A stretch of DNA of 64,000 nt, from positions 12,877,493 to 12,941,492 of the forward strand of contig NC_133287.1 in assembly GCF_005239225.2 (NCBI RefSeq), given 5' to 3'. This DNA is from Populus alba (lineage: Eukaryota > Streptophyta > Magnoliopsida > Malpighiales > Salicaceae). The notes under the pieces are model-generated. The model was not told where the DNA came from and did not search any database. It saw nothing but the letters and a program-made list of their open reading frames with translations. Positions 25,427-37,721 of this stretch are shown here, piece after piece. The position numbers were made by a program, and so were the translations under genes. Every line of letters starts with the position of its first letter. The stretch's first letter is position 1.

Positions 25427-25997
25427 AACACCTTGTCTAGTTGGACTAAGTTTTGTTTGTTTGATTGTTTGCCTATTTGTTTTGGTCTGTTTGATTTTTA
25501 GCTCATATTTTCATTGTTTTAGCATTTTTATTTCTTGTTCAGGCATAAGCACATCGAGTATGGATTAATGCCTTTATGCATTTTGATTTCATGAGGAGAC
25601 CCAATTATAGGTTAAGTGGGGAGTAGCGGTTTGCCTCCTGACTTTTAGTTGGGATTTAGATTTGTCAAACATTCAACTATGAACTAATTGTTTACTTGGT
25701 AATGGTGGTCATGTTGTGCCCCAACCATTCCTTGTAAAATCCTATACTGCCTTCACGCAAGGTTTTTAAAACTAGGTAGAAAGCCTTATATCATATAATG
25801 GCCTAGAACCTTCCCTTAGAGTATGGACACTCTAACTATTCAATTTGCATGGGTTTTCACCATCCATACCTGATGTGCATGTGCAACATTTGCATCCATA
25901 CATATATATTTATTCATTGTAAATAATATACATACATGCACTAGGTTGAAATATAGATCCCAAAAGAGTCTAGAACACCCAACTCCGAGTGAGAAAC

Positions 25998-27480
25998 ATG
26001 GAAGATATAGAGCGTGCTTACCATGATGCTCATTATCAAGAAGAGTTGGATTCTCTAAAGGCAAGTGAGGCTCGCCTCACTAGCTTACTCGAGCAAATAC
26101 TTAGAAATGCCTCTAATGAAGGTCCTTCCAACCAACCCATCACTTTTGTTTAGATCCCGACAACAGCTCAACCTAAAGAAAGAACGGGCAAACATGGTTA
26201 GGAGCCCCAACACAATCTAGCATTTATGCAGGCAACAACACCGACACCAACCCTTGCAGTTGTAAATGCATTCACCAACAAGTCCCACAATACCAAGTCA
26301 TTTGATGGCATTGATCAAGATAAGATGGCAACACTGGAAGCGAGAATTATGGCTATTGAAGGGGTAGATTTATATGACCCAGTTCAACCTATAAAAATGT
26401 CTTATCCCAAACATGGTTGTACCAAAGAAGTTTCATGTTCATGAATTTATCAAATACACTAGAACACAATGCCTATAGCTCATCTCAAGTCTTTTTGAAC
26501 AAAATGACAAAAGTAGTACATGATAAAAAACTATTGATGAATGTTTTTCAAGATAGTTTGAGTGGGGCAGCATTAAGCTAGTACATTAGATTGAACAGCG
26601 CAAAGATTCGTAAATGGAAAGATTTGGTGGATGTTTTCATCAACCAGTACAAGTACAACATGGACATTGCTCTGACAAAACTAGTTTGTCCAATCTGGAA
26701 AAAAGGACAAAGAAAGCATAGGGAGTACACTAAAAAATAAAGAGATCTAGCTATAAGGTACTACGAGCATATGATGGGTAGTTTGGCACAATAATTCACT
26801 AATGCTATGACAGTAGCTGAGCATATCAAGCAAGGAGTTAGAAGTGGTAGAATTTCCACGCCCACTAAGAAATTAAGCTTCAAAGGAAAAATGAAGTAGG
26901 TAGACCATGTTGAAAGTAGCTACAGGGGTAGAAAAAACCAATTCCAAAACTACCACACTCCATCCATATTGCAAACATCAATCTCAACTCTCCATTTCCC
27001 ACCAAAACTCCTGAGCCCCAAAACTTCCAAGCCAAATTGAGAATTTCCAAAAGAGGAATAAGGGTCCAAGAACAAGTACCCTCATTATCACTACCTTTGA
27101 ATGAGATGTACTAAAAGCTACTAAGTATCGAACATATAGCTCTAGAACCACTTGCGCCTCTGTAACCACCTTACCCTAACTAGTACAAACCAAATCTGAC
27201 CTGTGAATACAATTTTGGTGTTGCGGGACACAACATTTATACTTGTAGTGCCTTCAAGAAGAGGCTCATACATTTGATTAAGATGAGTACGAACCCCTTA
27301 CCCAATCATGTTTCAGACAGTGGATTGGTAAATGCACTAGGAACAAAATGCCTAGGAAAATTAAAAGCACTAATGGTAAGATCAGAGTGCGAAGAAGGTA
27401 ACATGAATTCTTGAGGGATTCAAATTTAAAAGGATGTTTGTGGTTTTTTGTGCACAGCATTGATGAAATGCCTGCAAGAG
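25998..27480 (+). pseudogene. gag region of a Tat/Ogre-like Ty3/gypsy element
   Basis: This is the capsid region of an LTR retrotransposon. From the start codon at 25998 the frame gives an acidic coiled-coil-like start (QEELDSLKASEARLTSLLEQ). It is then broken by stops, with pieces VVPKKFHVHEFIKYTRTQC, FQDSLSGAAL, RKWKDLVDVFINQYKYNMDI, TVAEHIKQGVRSGRIS and GVAGHNIYTCSAFKKRL in the order expected for this gag type. A protein-like signal continues to about 27470. Many in-frame stops and at least one deletion (before the MMGSLAQ piece) make it dead. No protease, reverse transcriptase or integrase follows, so the element is truncated on the 3' side. The 72-codon open frame at 26226-26444 is only a fragment. 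Confidence 0.75.
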
Positions 27481-28289
27481 CTTTTGTAAGGAGGCTAGCC
27501 GAAAGGGAAGTGTACTAGAGTTAGAAAATGGAGCTTTCTCCTATTGTGTGCAACATAATTGTCTCTGTCTGATTATGCTTGTAAAATTATTTTGATCATG
27601 TTTGTTTCAACCTATTTTATTCTTGTTGGTAATTTGGCTTATAATGCCACAAGACTTTCTTTATTAAAGGAGCCTTTAAAAAAAAAAAAAGATCATGTGT
27701 TTTTTTTATGTTCAATGATATGCCTTTATTTTTTTTTTAATGCAAATAACACACCTACACGAGTACACCCTTTATTCACAAAATCACTGCAGCAAGAATT
27801 CTTTGTTGTGTTTCTCTTTTCTTTAAAAACTACACATGATCCCATGTTTTCACAAGAATTTTTAGGAAATCAAAGTTTTATTACAAAATAGATATCAAAT
27901 TGGTGTTTGTTCTAACAAACAAGTTCTAGAAATTCAAGTGATATTCTAGAATGTCAACCATACATCTAGAAAACCTAAAGAACAACCCAAACACCATGAG
28001 ATAACTTCAAAGTTGAGTTTTAGCTGAATAGATAATGAGAAATCATTTTGCATATTCGCGTGAAAGAAAGTAAAGCTTGTTGATTCTGAATAGACGCGTT
28101 TGAAATAAAGAAAGGTTATTTTTTACAATCCCTTCACAAAACTAAAAATCCTCAGTAGTCTCCTTTTGAGTCCAATATGTTTTTCATGAGAAAAAAAATA
28201 ACTTTGGCTAGAATCACACCCAACAATAAGGGGAAAGTGTGAGAAATATATATAAAAAACCATCAATAATTATGTAAAATCCAACAAAA
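27481..28289. other. Spacer, nothing recognised
   Basis: A 110-codon frame at 27559-27891 is Phe/Leu/Lys-rich and runs through A- and T-runs. It has no motif and I do not treat it as a gene. Confidence 0.45.
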
Positions 28290-28479
28290 AGATAGTGTTA
28301 GGCTAGCTTATGCTAAGAAAAAATTAAAGGAAACCAATTGGCCTGCTCTAGGTGAAAAATAGAAGGGGGGAAATTGGCTTATCCTAGGTGGGAATTATGG
28401 GTTGGTAACTAGCCTTAAGATAACCTAAAAGGGGGATAAGAATAGCCATAACCAACACCTAAACACCCCAATCTCAATT

Positions 28480-28495
28480 AAGAGGGGTATAAATA
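28480..28495 (+). promoter_or_regulatory. TATA-box promoter of module unit 1
   Basis: AAGAGGGGTATAAATA, identical to the inverted copy at 2249-2234. Purine-rich leader sequence follows within 30 bp. Confidence 0.55.
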
Positions 28496-29879
28496 TAAGA
28501 GAGGAAAAGGAGGTGACCTTTCCTCTCCCCCAAAACCAACCATAATAGGTTGCAGCAGACACTCTCTCTTTCCTAAAGAAAAACCTAATGACCCAATTGC
28601 ATGTGCCTCCCTTGAACGTTAAGAAGAAATCAGAGTTAGAGAAAAAAAGAAGTGACTAACATGGACAAAGAAGGAGCCTAGACCTCTCCCCAGAAACGAC
28701 AATAACCATTGTTGTAGCTAACGCTGCTTACTAAGAAGACACTGAACTAGACCAGCCTGCATGCAAGCCCCCTTGAGTGTAGACTTAGAAAAGAGTTGGG
28801 AAAAGGAAGAGAAAACCAAAAACATGAAAGAAAAGAGATCCTAGAAGGCCGACTGGAACAAGTAGAAAAGAAGAAAAAAGGAGAAATCAAAAGTAAAGAA
28901 GAAGAAGAACTACAAAGAAACCTTCCCTAAAACTAATTAAAATCATAAGGTAAGAAAAACATCACTTCTCTACCTATTCTTGTGACTTCGGGACCAAAAA
29001 CAAGAAGAAAACCCCAATGATTTTAAGTAGGGCTAAATAAAGGACTTAACTCTAGAACATGTAATAAAGGAAATGAATAATTTTGAATACACAAACCTAG
29101 AAGGAGGGCCGACCATAGTGAAGGCTAGATAGAATGCAAATTAATGTGATGAAATGCATAGATTGTGACCTTGTTAGAGTTTTAGATCACGCTGGAACCA
29201 AAACAAATTTTATGATTGTATTGATGACATGATTTCTGCATATGTGATTGAAGAAATTGTGTGAAAATGTGTTGGAATAATGTTATGTGCAAAATTGTGT
29301 TGTCATTAAACCTTAGAAGCATGCTAAAGCTTAAACAAGAATTTCACCATATTAATGCTTTGATTTTGTTTGTGTGATGAATGAACATGTATGATTGTGA
29401 ACCAAGTAGATGGATATGCATTGAGAAATGTTATTATGGATATACCTGTGATAAAATATGTTGAATTGCATGTACTAATTAGAGAAGTAAAAGGCAGCAA
29501 TGCTTCAGTCTAAGGGAAGAATCATAAAGAAACCTTACATGATGAACATCTTTGGAATGACATGAAATAGTATAAAAGTAGAACTTTTAGGTGTTGTTGA
29601 ATTGCTATAAATTGTATTGTTGAATTGGGATATTTCAATTAACAACTTAAAATAGATGATTGTTGACAAAGGTTAGGCTATGAACTTGGAATGATAGTTA
29701 GGGAGGACCTTGGAAGAATGTACATGTTGGATTTCAATGGTGCATTGTTTGATAGCCTTGTGATAAATATGAATGTGTTTAGTTTTGACACGTGTCCAAA
29801 TTCATTTGGGGTCTGTCAAATAAAGGAGAAAGCTTAGCATGAACCTTATATGCAACCTAGGGAAAGAGTAAAACCAGAA

Positions 29880-30840
29880 ATGACTTAATCATTGTTGTCG
29901 ATTCATAGGTTGGTAGAGACTCAGTTTTGATCAATGATTTTTTAGTCAACAAAAAACATAGGCGTTGACAACTTTATAGGTCAGCCATAGGATTGGATTG
30001 CATTTATGATTTCTGGGTCGGCAACGACCATAAAACTGATTGAGTTGATGATTTTTCTTGGTCGATAGCGATGTAGTTTTCATCAACAATTTCCAAACCA
30101 AATGTATTGATGATTTTATGCGTCAACCATAGAACTAATTACGCTCATGATTTCTAGGTCAGCAACGACTTAGTTTTTGTAAATTATTTTTGAGTCAATA
30201 GAAAAACATAGGCATTGGTGACTTTATAGGTCAACCGTAGGACTGGTTTGCACTGATGATTTCTAGGTCGGTAACTACTGTGAATTGATTGCATTGGCAA
30301 TTTCTGGATCAGTAGCGATGAAGTTTCCATCAACAATTTTCGAACCAACAATAGATGAATGCGTTGACAATTTTATGTATCAATTGTAGAATTGATTGCG
30401 TTGATGATTTCTGGCTCGAAAACAATATAGTTTTTGTAAGCGATTTTTGAATCAACAATAGATAAATGTGTGGATGACTTTAGGCGTCAGCCGTAAAACG
30501 AATTTCGTTGATGATTTCTATGTTACTAGCGAACCATTTTTCGCTGATGACCCTGCGTCTTTAGTGAACTAATTTTTGTTGATGATTATAGGTCATTAGC
30601 GAACCAGTTTTCATTGACGATTTTTGTGTAACTAGCGAATCAGTTTTTGCTAACGATCATGTATTACCAATAAACCTATAAACACCAAACAAAAAAAAAA
30701 GCAAAACCAAAAATGACTCCACCGTCACTGTTGATTTTTGAATCGACGGTGACATAGTTTTTGGCTGTCGATTTCTAAATTGGTGGTGACACACCTTTTG
30801 CTACCAATTTTTGAATCGACAACGGCACTATAAAACCCAA
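29880..30840 (+). repeat. Degenerate minisatellite of unit 1
   Basis: Recurring words GATGATTTCTAGGTCGGCAAC, GCGTTGACAATTTTA and GTCAGCCGTAGAACT, then GCGAACCAGTTTTC.TTGA after 30530, then GATTTTTGAATCGAC after 30720. Spacing is roughly 40-75 bp with heavy divergence. The last sub-block is the one found inverted at 2490-2890. Confidence 0.75.
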
Positions 30841-31580
30841 TAAAAATTAGTGTTAAATTGGCCTATCCTAGGGGAGAATTGGAATATAAATCAGCCTAAC
30901 AATAATCCAATAGAAGGATAAGAACAACCTTGTCCAGCACCCAAACACCTCACCTTTTCCTCTTCCCAAGGTCCAGCTATAGGCTGCTAGAACCATCCCT
31001 CTCTTGTTCCTAAGAGAAAACTAAATTGAACAGCTACATGCCCACCTTCCTTAAGAGTAGAGTGAGAAAAGATTAGAGGGGAAGAGAAGTGATAAACTTG
31101 AAGGAGGAAGAAGCCTGGAACTCCTCCCATAACCAGTTGCAACACAACCCCTCCTTCTTAAGGAGAAAAAATGAACACAACCAACCTGCATGCAAACTTT
31201 CTTGAGAGTTGAGTGAGAAGTGAGCTAAGTGAAGAAGAAAAAAACCAAAAACAAGGGAGAATGAAGAGCCAAGATGGATAACAGGTAAGAGAAGGAAGAA
31301 CTAGACTGAAGGAGAAGAACAAGCCATCAAACCTCTTCCTAGAGCTGTTGAGAACCGTGAGGTATGAACCGGAACTCTTCTCTACCATTCTTGTAATTTT
31401 GAGACCATAAAGGAGGGTGAAAACCCCAACTAAATGACCAAGGATTTTCCAGCAATTGCTAAGGAAAATTTAACTAGGAAGAGGGGTGAAAATGGAGCTG
31501 AGTATGAGACCTAATTCCAAAACTTACAAAAAGAGAAACAAATCATTTTGATTGAATGCCAAAAAAATTTGGAGAGATGG

Positions 31581-32422
31581 TGACGCGGTTCAGCCCTCTG
31601 ATACGACCCAAGTAAGGTAACATGTTTTAATACCTTGGGTTAACAATTCAGGTCAATCGGATTTCGGGAAGGAACTGCAATACTGGTTAATGGAGGTTGT
31701 ACGAATTTTGTTATTTACTTCCATTTAACTTGTGGACTTCCTATTTTGTTAAGATTCTTTTCCTACAATGATGTGGCAGCTGGTTTTGGGAATTTCCTAG
31801 TTCCACAAGGATCTTTAATGAGCTGCAATATAATCTACAAGTGTGGTAGTGATTCATTAATGTTTCAGAATCCTTTTCTTATAAGGATTCCTTATTCATC
31901 CTAGCTACACAAGGAAAGAAGGGCTAGTGGTATTTTTATTAATGATAGATTAGTTATTTTTATTATTTTCTTTAATGTTTGGGCTTAATTAAAACATTGT
32001 TTTGAGCTAGGGTCCAAGGCTTGTTTGGATCAAGTTATGGGCTTTTCAATTTAGGGTTTTGGGCCAGGTTTGAGTGGATCTCATCTAAGTCCACATAAGC
32101 GGTCCATTAGGGTTAATTTTTCAAGAACTATTTAAACTTATGTAAGCCAAAATTTTGGGAGCTTTGATGATTATTATTCTGAATTTTTCAGTTTTAACAT
32201 GTGAGAGTGATTCTTGCATTCTTCAGTTCTTGAACGAACTGAATCTGACTTATCAAAAATTAACTGGCTTCGTGGCGTCATTCTACTCATTCCATTAGTG
32301 TTGGTGCTTTGGAGCAGGTTTCCATTGTGTCACATTCATATCAAACCTATTTCGGCTTTCCGGGATCAGATCTCAATCTTGATTGTGGGTTACGTGACAA
32401 CGTGATCATGAGGTTCGCATCA
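31581..32422 (+). mobile_element. Solo LTR of Ty3/gypsy element (relative of 48371 LTR)
   Basis: It starts TGACGCGGTTC and ends GAGGTTCGCATCA, with a perfect 5-bp target duplication GATGG at 31576-31580 and 32423-32427. The 3' half (about 31980-32422) is close to the LTRs at 48371-49082 and 53537-54125, while the first half is different or diverged. There is no internal region, so it is a solo LTR left by recombination between two LTRs. A 63-codon frame at 32214 is shared by the sister LTRs and is not a gene. Confidence 0.93.
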
Positions 32423-33179
32423 GATGGCTGGCCATAGTGAAGGCTGGATGAAACAAGGATTAAAGGAATAAAATGAAAAGATGATGACCTTGTTAGAGTT
32501 GCTTAATTATGTGAAACCAAAACAAAACCTGTGCTTGTGTTTATAACAAAAGTTCTACGTATGTGAATGATGAAATTATGTGAAAATGTGTTAGAAAGTG
32601 TTATGAACATAATTGTACTATCTTTTGAACCTTAGAAGTATGTGGAAACCGGAACTAAATCCACTCCATGTTGATGCCTTGAGTTTGTGTGTAATGGATG
32701 AACTTGTTTAATTAGGGAGCAAATGGTTATACGTATAAGAATGATATGTTGTTGGCTATACTATTGTGTTAAACTTGATGAAAAACATGCGAAAGATTGG
32801 ATGAAAGCGGCATATATGCTTCGGCCAAGAATAGGAACATTGATGAAATATCACATGATGAACCTCCATAAGTTGGTTTGAAATGGCATGAATGTGGGGC
32901 TTGTTTACATGTCGTTGAATTGTTACAAATTATGATGAATTGCAAATAATATCATTAAAAACTTAAAGTGATGTTGAAAGGGATGAATTGAGGAAAACCT
33001 TGCTAAATGAACATGTGTTAATGTTTGTGTTGTTCAGTGAAAAGTGATTAATGGAGTGTGATTTGGTGAGGTTTTATGCCCATCTAGGGTGAGAAACATT
33101 GGTAAAGGGAAGCGTAATGTAAGCCTTACATTTAGACAAAGGGAAGAGAGTGAAACCAAAAACAACTTCATTCACCACT

Positions 33180-33860
33180 ACTGATTTCATAATCGACAAC
33201 AACAGGGGTTGCGTTGATGATTTTTGAGTAGGAAACAACTCAAATTCGTCAACAATTTCTGCATCAGTCGTAAACCATATATGTTAACGATTTTAACCTC
33301 AGCTAAGAAATTGTGTTACATTGATGATTTCTAAGTTGATAGCAACTCGATTTTAATCAATGATTTCTAAGTTAGCAATGGCCCGTATGGGCTAGTGATT
33401 TCCACCAAGTATGTTGTCCCTAATGAACCAGTTTCTGTTGCTGAATTGTGGAGTCAACAACGAATCAGTTTTCATTGTCGGTAACGAATTGTGGTGTTAG
33501 CAGTGAATCGGTTTTCACTACCGATTTGTGGTGTTAGCAACGAATCAGTTTTTGCTGCCGAATTGTGCTGTCATCAATGAAGTAGTTTTCACTACTGAAT
33601 TGTAGTGTCAGTGGTGAATTGGCTTTGCTGTGAAATTATGTGTTGCCAGCGAAGCATTTTTTGCTATCGAATTGTGGTGTCAACATCAAACCAATCTTCC
33701 TTGCTGAATTATGTGTTACCAGCGAATCAATTTTCATTGTCAAATTTTGTGTTCCAGTGAATCAATCAAGTTTGTGTTGCCAGCGAACCAGTTTTTCCAA
33801 TGATTTTATAGTCCAGCAAATCAGTTTGATGATGACTCTGCGGCACTAGTGAACCAGTTT
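33180..33860 (+). repeat. Degenerate ~40-bp array of unit 2
   Basis: Repeats of the type GCGAATCAGTTTTCACTGCC followed by GAATTGTGGTGTCA, spaced about 38-44 bp, preceded by GATGATTTCTAAGTTG-type units. Corresponds to 36930-37440 in unit 3. Confidence 0.75.
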
Positions 33861-34133
33861 TGCAAATGAAGTTCTAAGACAGATTACATATCAAAATTGG
33901 TTCAATGATTAAAATGATTGCATTGTATGATTGTAACGTGTTCTTGAAATTTGTATGGTAACAAATTGTTTAATTACTGAAATGCAAATGTACTGATTTG
34001 TGACCATTGATGTGTTAGGTGGTGCAACCAAGATCCGATCCATAATCGTACAAGGACATCTCATGGAAGGAGCAAGTAGGTGACTTCCACCCCCTTCTAG
34101 CTTAATGTTAGTTACTGAAGTGATTTATTATGA

Positions 34134-34860
34134 AGGATCTATTGTTGTAATATATGGAATGCAAAATTGTCACGAATCTTTGTATGAGCATTTTGAAGGA
34201 TCTATAGTTGTATTGTACTAAATATTAACTATCATAAATACTTGTATGAATATTACGAAGGATGTATCATTGTATTTACTAAAGGTTATTTGTCATGAAG
34301 GTTTATATAAGTATTACGAAGGATCTATTGTTGTATTGTACTATTATACTAAAGGTTATTTGTCATGAAGGTTTATATAAGTATTACGAAGGATCTATTG
34401 TTGTATTGTACTGAACATTAACTATCATGAATAGTTGTATGAGTATTACGAAGGATTTATTATTGTTTTATGTTGAAGGCTATTTGTCATGAATGTTTAT
34501 ATAAGTATTGTGAAGGATCTATTATTGTGCTATACATGTGCTAAATTGTTATGAATTTTTGTATGAGTATTACGAGGGATCTATTGTTGTCTTGTACTAA
34601 ACATTAACTGTCATGAATGATTGGACGAGTAATATGAAGGGTCTACTGTTGTGTTTTACGAAATGTTAAACTGTTACAAAATGTTTGTTTAAGTATTATA
34701 AAGGATCTATTGTTATGTATATTGATTGGTAATCTATCATAGAATGTCTGTACGAGTGTTATAAAGGGTCTACTATTATGTTATAATGAATATCAAATTG
34801 TTATAAATCATTTGAATGAGCATTACAAAGGATATATTATTATGTTATAGTGATTTCATC
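34134..34860 (+). repeat. ~62-bp tandem array of unit 2
   Basis: Units start GAAGGATCTATTGTTGT and carry CTGTCATGAAT.GTTTGTATGAGTATTAC. They recur about every 60-66 bp. One segment of about 71 bp (from about 34279 and again from about 34350) is almost exactly duplicated, so part of the array expanded recently. Confidence 0.85.
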
Positions 34861-34890
34861 AACTACTTATGGAACATTTGATTGGTTAAT

Positions 34891-35840
34891 GATTAGCTAC
34901 GACTAATGGCATCCTAAGGGAATGACAAGGATGAATAAATGATTAGTTTTGGCTAATGGCATCCTAAGCGGATGACCAAGATAAGTAAATGATTAGGTTA
35001 GGTTAATGGTATCCTAAGTGAATGACTAGGATGAACAAATGATTAGCTTTGGCTGATGGCATTCGAAGAGGATGGCCGAGATGAAGAGAAGATTAGCTTT
35101 GGCTAATGGCGTTCTAAAAGGATGACCGGGATGAAGAGATGATTAGCTTCAGCTAATGGCATCTTAAGAGGTTGGCCGTAATGAATAAATGATTAGATTC
35201 AGTTAATGGCATCCTAAGGGGATGACCGTGATGAATAAATGATTAACTTTGGCTAATGGCATCCTAAGCAGATGACCGACATGATTAAATGATTAGCTTT
35301 GGCTAATGGCATTGTAAAAGGATGATGGGGATGGAGAGATGATTAGCTTTAACCGATGGCATTCTAAGAGGATGACCGCGATGGAGAGATGATTAGCTTC
35401 GGCTGATGGCATTCTAAGAGGATGATCGAGATGGAGAGATGATTAGCTTCGGCTGATGGCATCCGAAGTGGATGGCCGGAATGAATAAATTATTAGATTC
35501 AATTAATGACATCCTAAGGGGATGACCAGGATGAATAAATTATTAGCTTTGGCTAATGACATCCTAAGGGGATGACTAGGATGAATAAATGATTAGCTTT
35601 GACTAATGGCATCCTAAGCAGATGACCGAGATGAGTAAATTATTAGCTTCGGTTGATGGCATCCTAAGAGGATGATCGGGATGAAGAAATGATTAGCTTT
35701 GACTAATGGCATCCTAAAAGGATGACCATGATGAATAACTATTAGCTTCATCTAATGGCATCTTGAGTGGATGACCGGGATGAATAAATAATTAGTTTTG
35801 GTTAATGACATCCTAAATGGATGACTGAGATGACTTGATT
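34891..35840 (+). repeat. 50-bp tandem array, about 19 copies, two hairpins per unit
   Basis: Units start GATTAG at 34891 and then at exact 50-bp steps to 35691; the last two are one base early (35740, 35790). The unit holds TTAGC(N4)GCTAA (unit positions 3-16) and ATCCT(N3)AGGAT (positions 21-33), each able to form a short stem. Several copies have TTCG as the first loop. A partial unit reappears at about 35950-35990. Confidence 0.95.
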
Positions 35841-36929
35841 TGGGAGTTATGAGTTAGTTTCAAGAATTGGTGCGTTCATATGTACTATGTTTTGTATATA
35901 CTAAATATATGAAAGAACTATGATTGCTATACTTTAAATAGATAATGATGTTAGTTTGGTTAATGGTATTCGAGACGGATGACCGGGTTTGAGTATTGTA
36001 ATTAGCCTCGATAATTGATGAATAATTAAGGGTGGTATTTACGCAAGTAAGGAGAAATGAAAGAATTATACTTTATTGGTCCATGAATGAAATTGAACGT
36101 TAATATTGCTTTATTATGTTTTTAAATTGCTTATAATGCTTGAAATTACCTTGTGTTATAACAGGGACATCATATCAACATGTTGTCTTCTTTGAATACT
36201 TGAGTGAAGGAGAGTTAATGAGAAGGGTGACGACTGAAATGGGAGCCTAGGGCAGTTGGAACCATTCAACAGAGGAAGAAGAGCAAAAAACCGAGATTTG
36301 AGGTAATAACCATACCACCAAGACCTACTCAAAATTTTTCTAAAGAACGTGAGGTAAGACCAATATCCTTTCCTTAGCTGGTTGTTACCCTAGATTTCAA
36401 ACAAAAAGGAAGGGAAGAAAACTAAAAAATAGAAGGGGTATTGTTCTTGCACTTAACTCAAGGAATCTTGACTAAATGGACAAACCTAAGTAGAGCAAAG
36501 CATGAATGAACACATACACAGACCCTTACCCAAGCAACATGAACGATTTTAAATGTATGAACCTAGGGGAGGGTCAGCCATGGTACGGGCTGGACAAAAT
36601 ATGAATTAGAATGACTAAATGCATGGATGACGATCTTGTGAGACTTCTAGGGACATACTTAAATAAAAAAAACATTATCATACTTATGTTAATGATGTAA
36701 ATTATACATGTTTGATTGATGAAGTTATATGGAAAGGTGTTAGAATGATGTTAACTGCAAATTGTGTTATTAATAAACCTTGAAAGCATGTTGCAACTGA
36801 AACAAGAATTACACCATATAATGCTTCGATTTTGTTTGTTGATGAACATACATGTGTGATTGTGAAGCAAGAGATTGGATTGTGAATTGTGATTGTAATT
36901 ATACTTGTGAGAAATAAGATGATTGGTAG

Positions 36930-37440
36930 CGACATGGAATTCGCTAACAATTTTAGCGTCAGTTGTAGAAATATGTCGCGTTGACGATTTCTGGGTAGGC
37001 AACGACTCAATTTTCATCAACTAGTTTTGAGAGTGTAATAGGCTATAGACGTTGACGATTTATGTTGAATACTTATGCTATAGCGAATCCGTTTTTGCTA
37101 CTAAATCATGTTGTCTGTAGCGAATCTGTTTTTGCTACTGAATCATGTTGTCTACAACTAGTTAGTTTTCATTGTCGAATTGTGTTGTCTACAACGAATC
37201 AATTTTCACTGTCGAATAGTAGTGTATGTAGTGAATCAGTTTTCACTGTCGAATAGTGTTGTCTACAACAAATTTGTTTTTAATGTCAAATCATGTTTTC
37301 TATAGCGAATAAGTTTTCCCTATTGAATTATGGTGTCTACAACGAATCACTTTTCGCAGCCAAATTCTGTATCACTAGCGAATCAATTTTCACTGCCAAA
37401 TTCTGTATCGCCAACAAATCAATTTTCACTGCTGATTTTC
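36930..37440 (+). repeat. ~41-bp array of unit 3
   Basis: About nine units based on TAGCGAATC.GTTTTTGCTAC followed by GAATCATGTTGTCTA, with 38-42 bp spacing, after GTTGACGATTTCTGGG-type units. Confidence 0.8.
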
Positions 37441-37721
37441 AACAATAGACACCCATGGAAAAAATGACTTAAATGCTTGTAACAATTTCATTGTATGATT
37501 GTGTAAAATGTGGAACACCTTAGTGTGAACATATGGATTCTTGAAAAAAGTATTGGGATGAGTCATGTGATTTCAGAATGCAAATGTGCTGACTTGTGAC
37601 CATTGATGTATTAAGTGGTGCAACTAGGATCAAGCCTTCGACCAGGCAAGGACACCCTACGGGAGGAACATGTAGGTGACTTCCACCCCCTTTTAGCATA
37701 ACATGAGTTTCTAAAGTGAAT

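Larger units (their letters stand above)
28290..30840 (+). repeat. Module unit 1 (non-coding, promoter-bearing)
   Basis: The unit starts near GTGTTAGGCTAGC, has a TATA box at 28480-28495, a purine-rich leader, a GGTAAG splice-like site near 28949, a GGCCGACCATAGTGAAGGC word at 29107, then AT-rich sequence and a degenerate array (29880-30660). Just after it ends, unit 2 starts again with an equivalent sequence (from about 30841). Units 2 and 3 repeat the same landmarks in the same order. No protein is encoded. It may be part of a non-autonomous retrotransposon or a very long LTR. Confidence 0.65.
30841..36200 (+). repeat. Module unit 2 (interrupted by a solo LTR)
   Basis: The unit repeats the landmarks of unit 1: a TGTTAAATTGGCC start, purine-rich leader, GTGAGGTATGAACC near 31358, GGCCATAGTGAAGGC at 32433, and arrays from 33180. 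A solo LTR plus 5-bp duplication (31581-32427) splits it. Removing that restores continuity with units 1 and 3. Unit 2 runs further than the others, through a GGTGCAACCAAGATC word (34021), the 62-bp class array and the 50-bp array. No protein-coding frame. Confidence 0.65.

Noticed and set aside
27559..27891. 110-codon plus-strand frame
   Set aside because: Runs through A- and T-runs, no motif; composition fits chance reading of AT-rich DNA.
34134..35840. CRISPR-like regular repeats
   Set aside because: Units abut without unique spacers and the DNA is plant nuclear; these are minisatellites.
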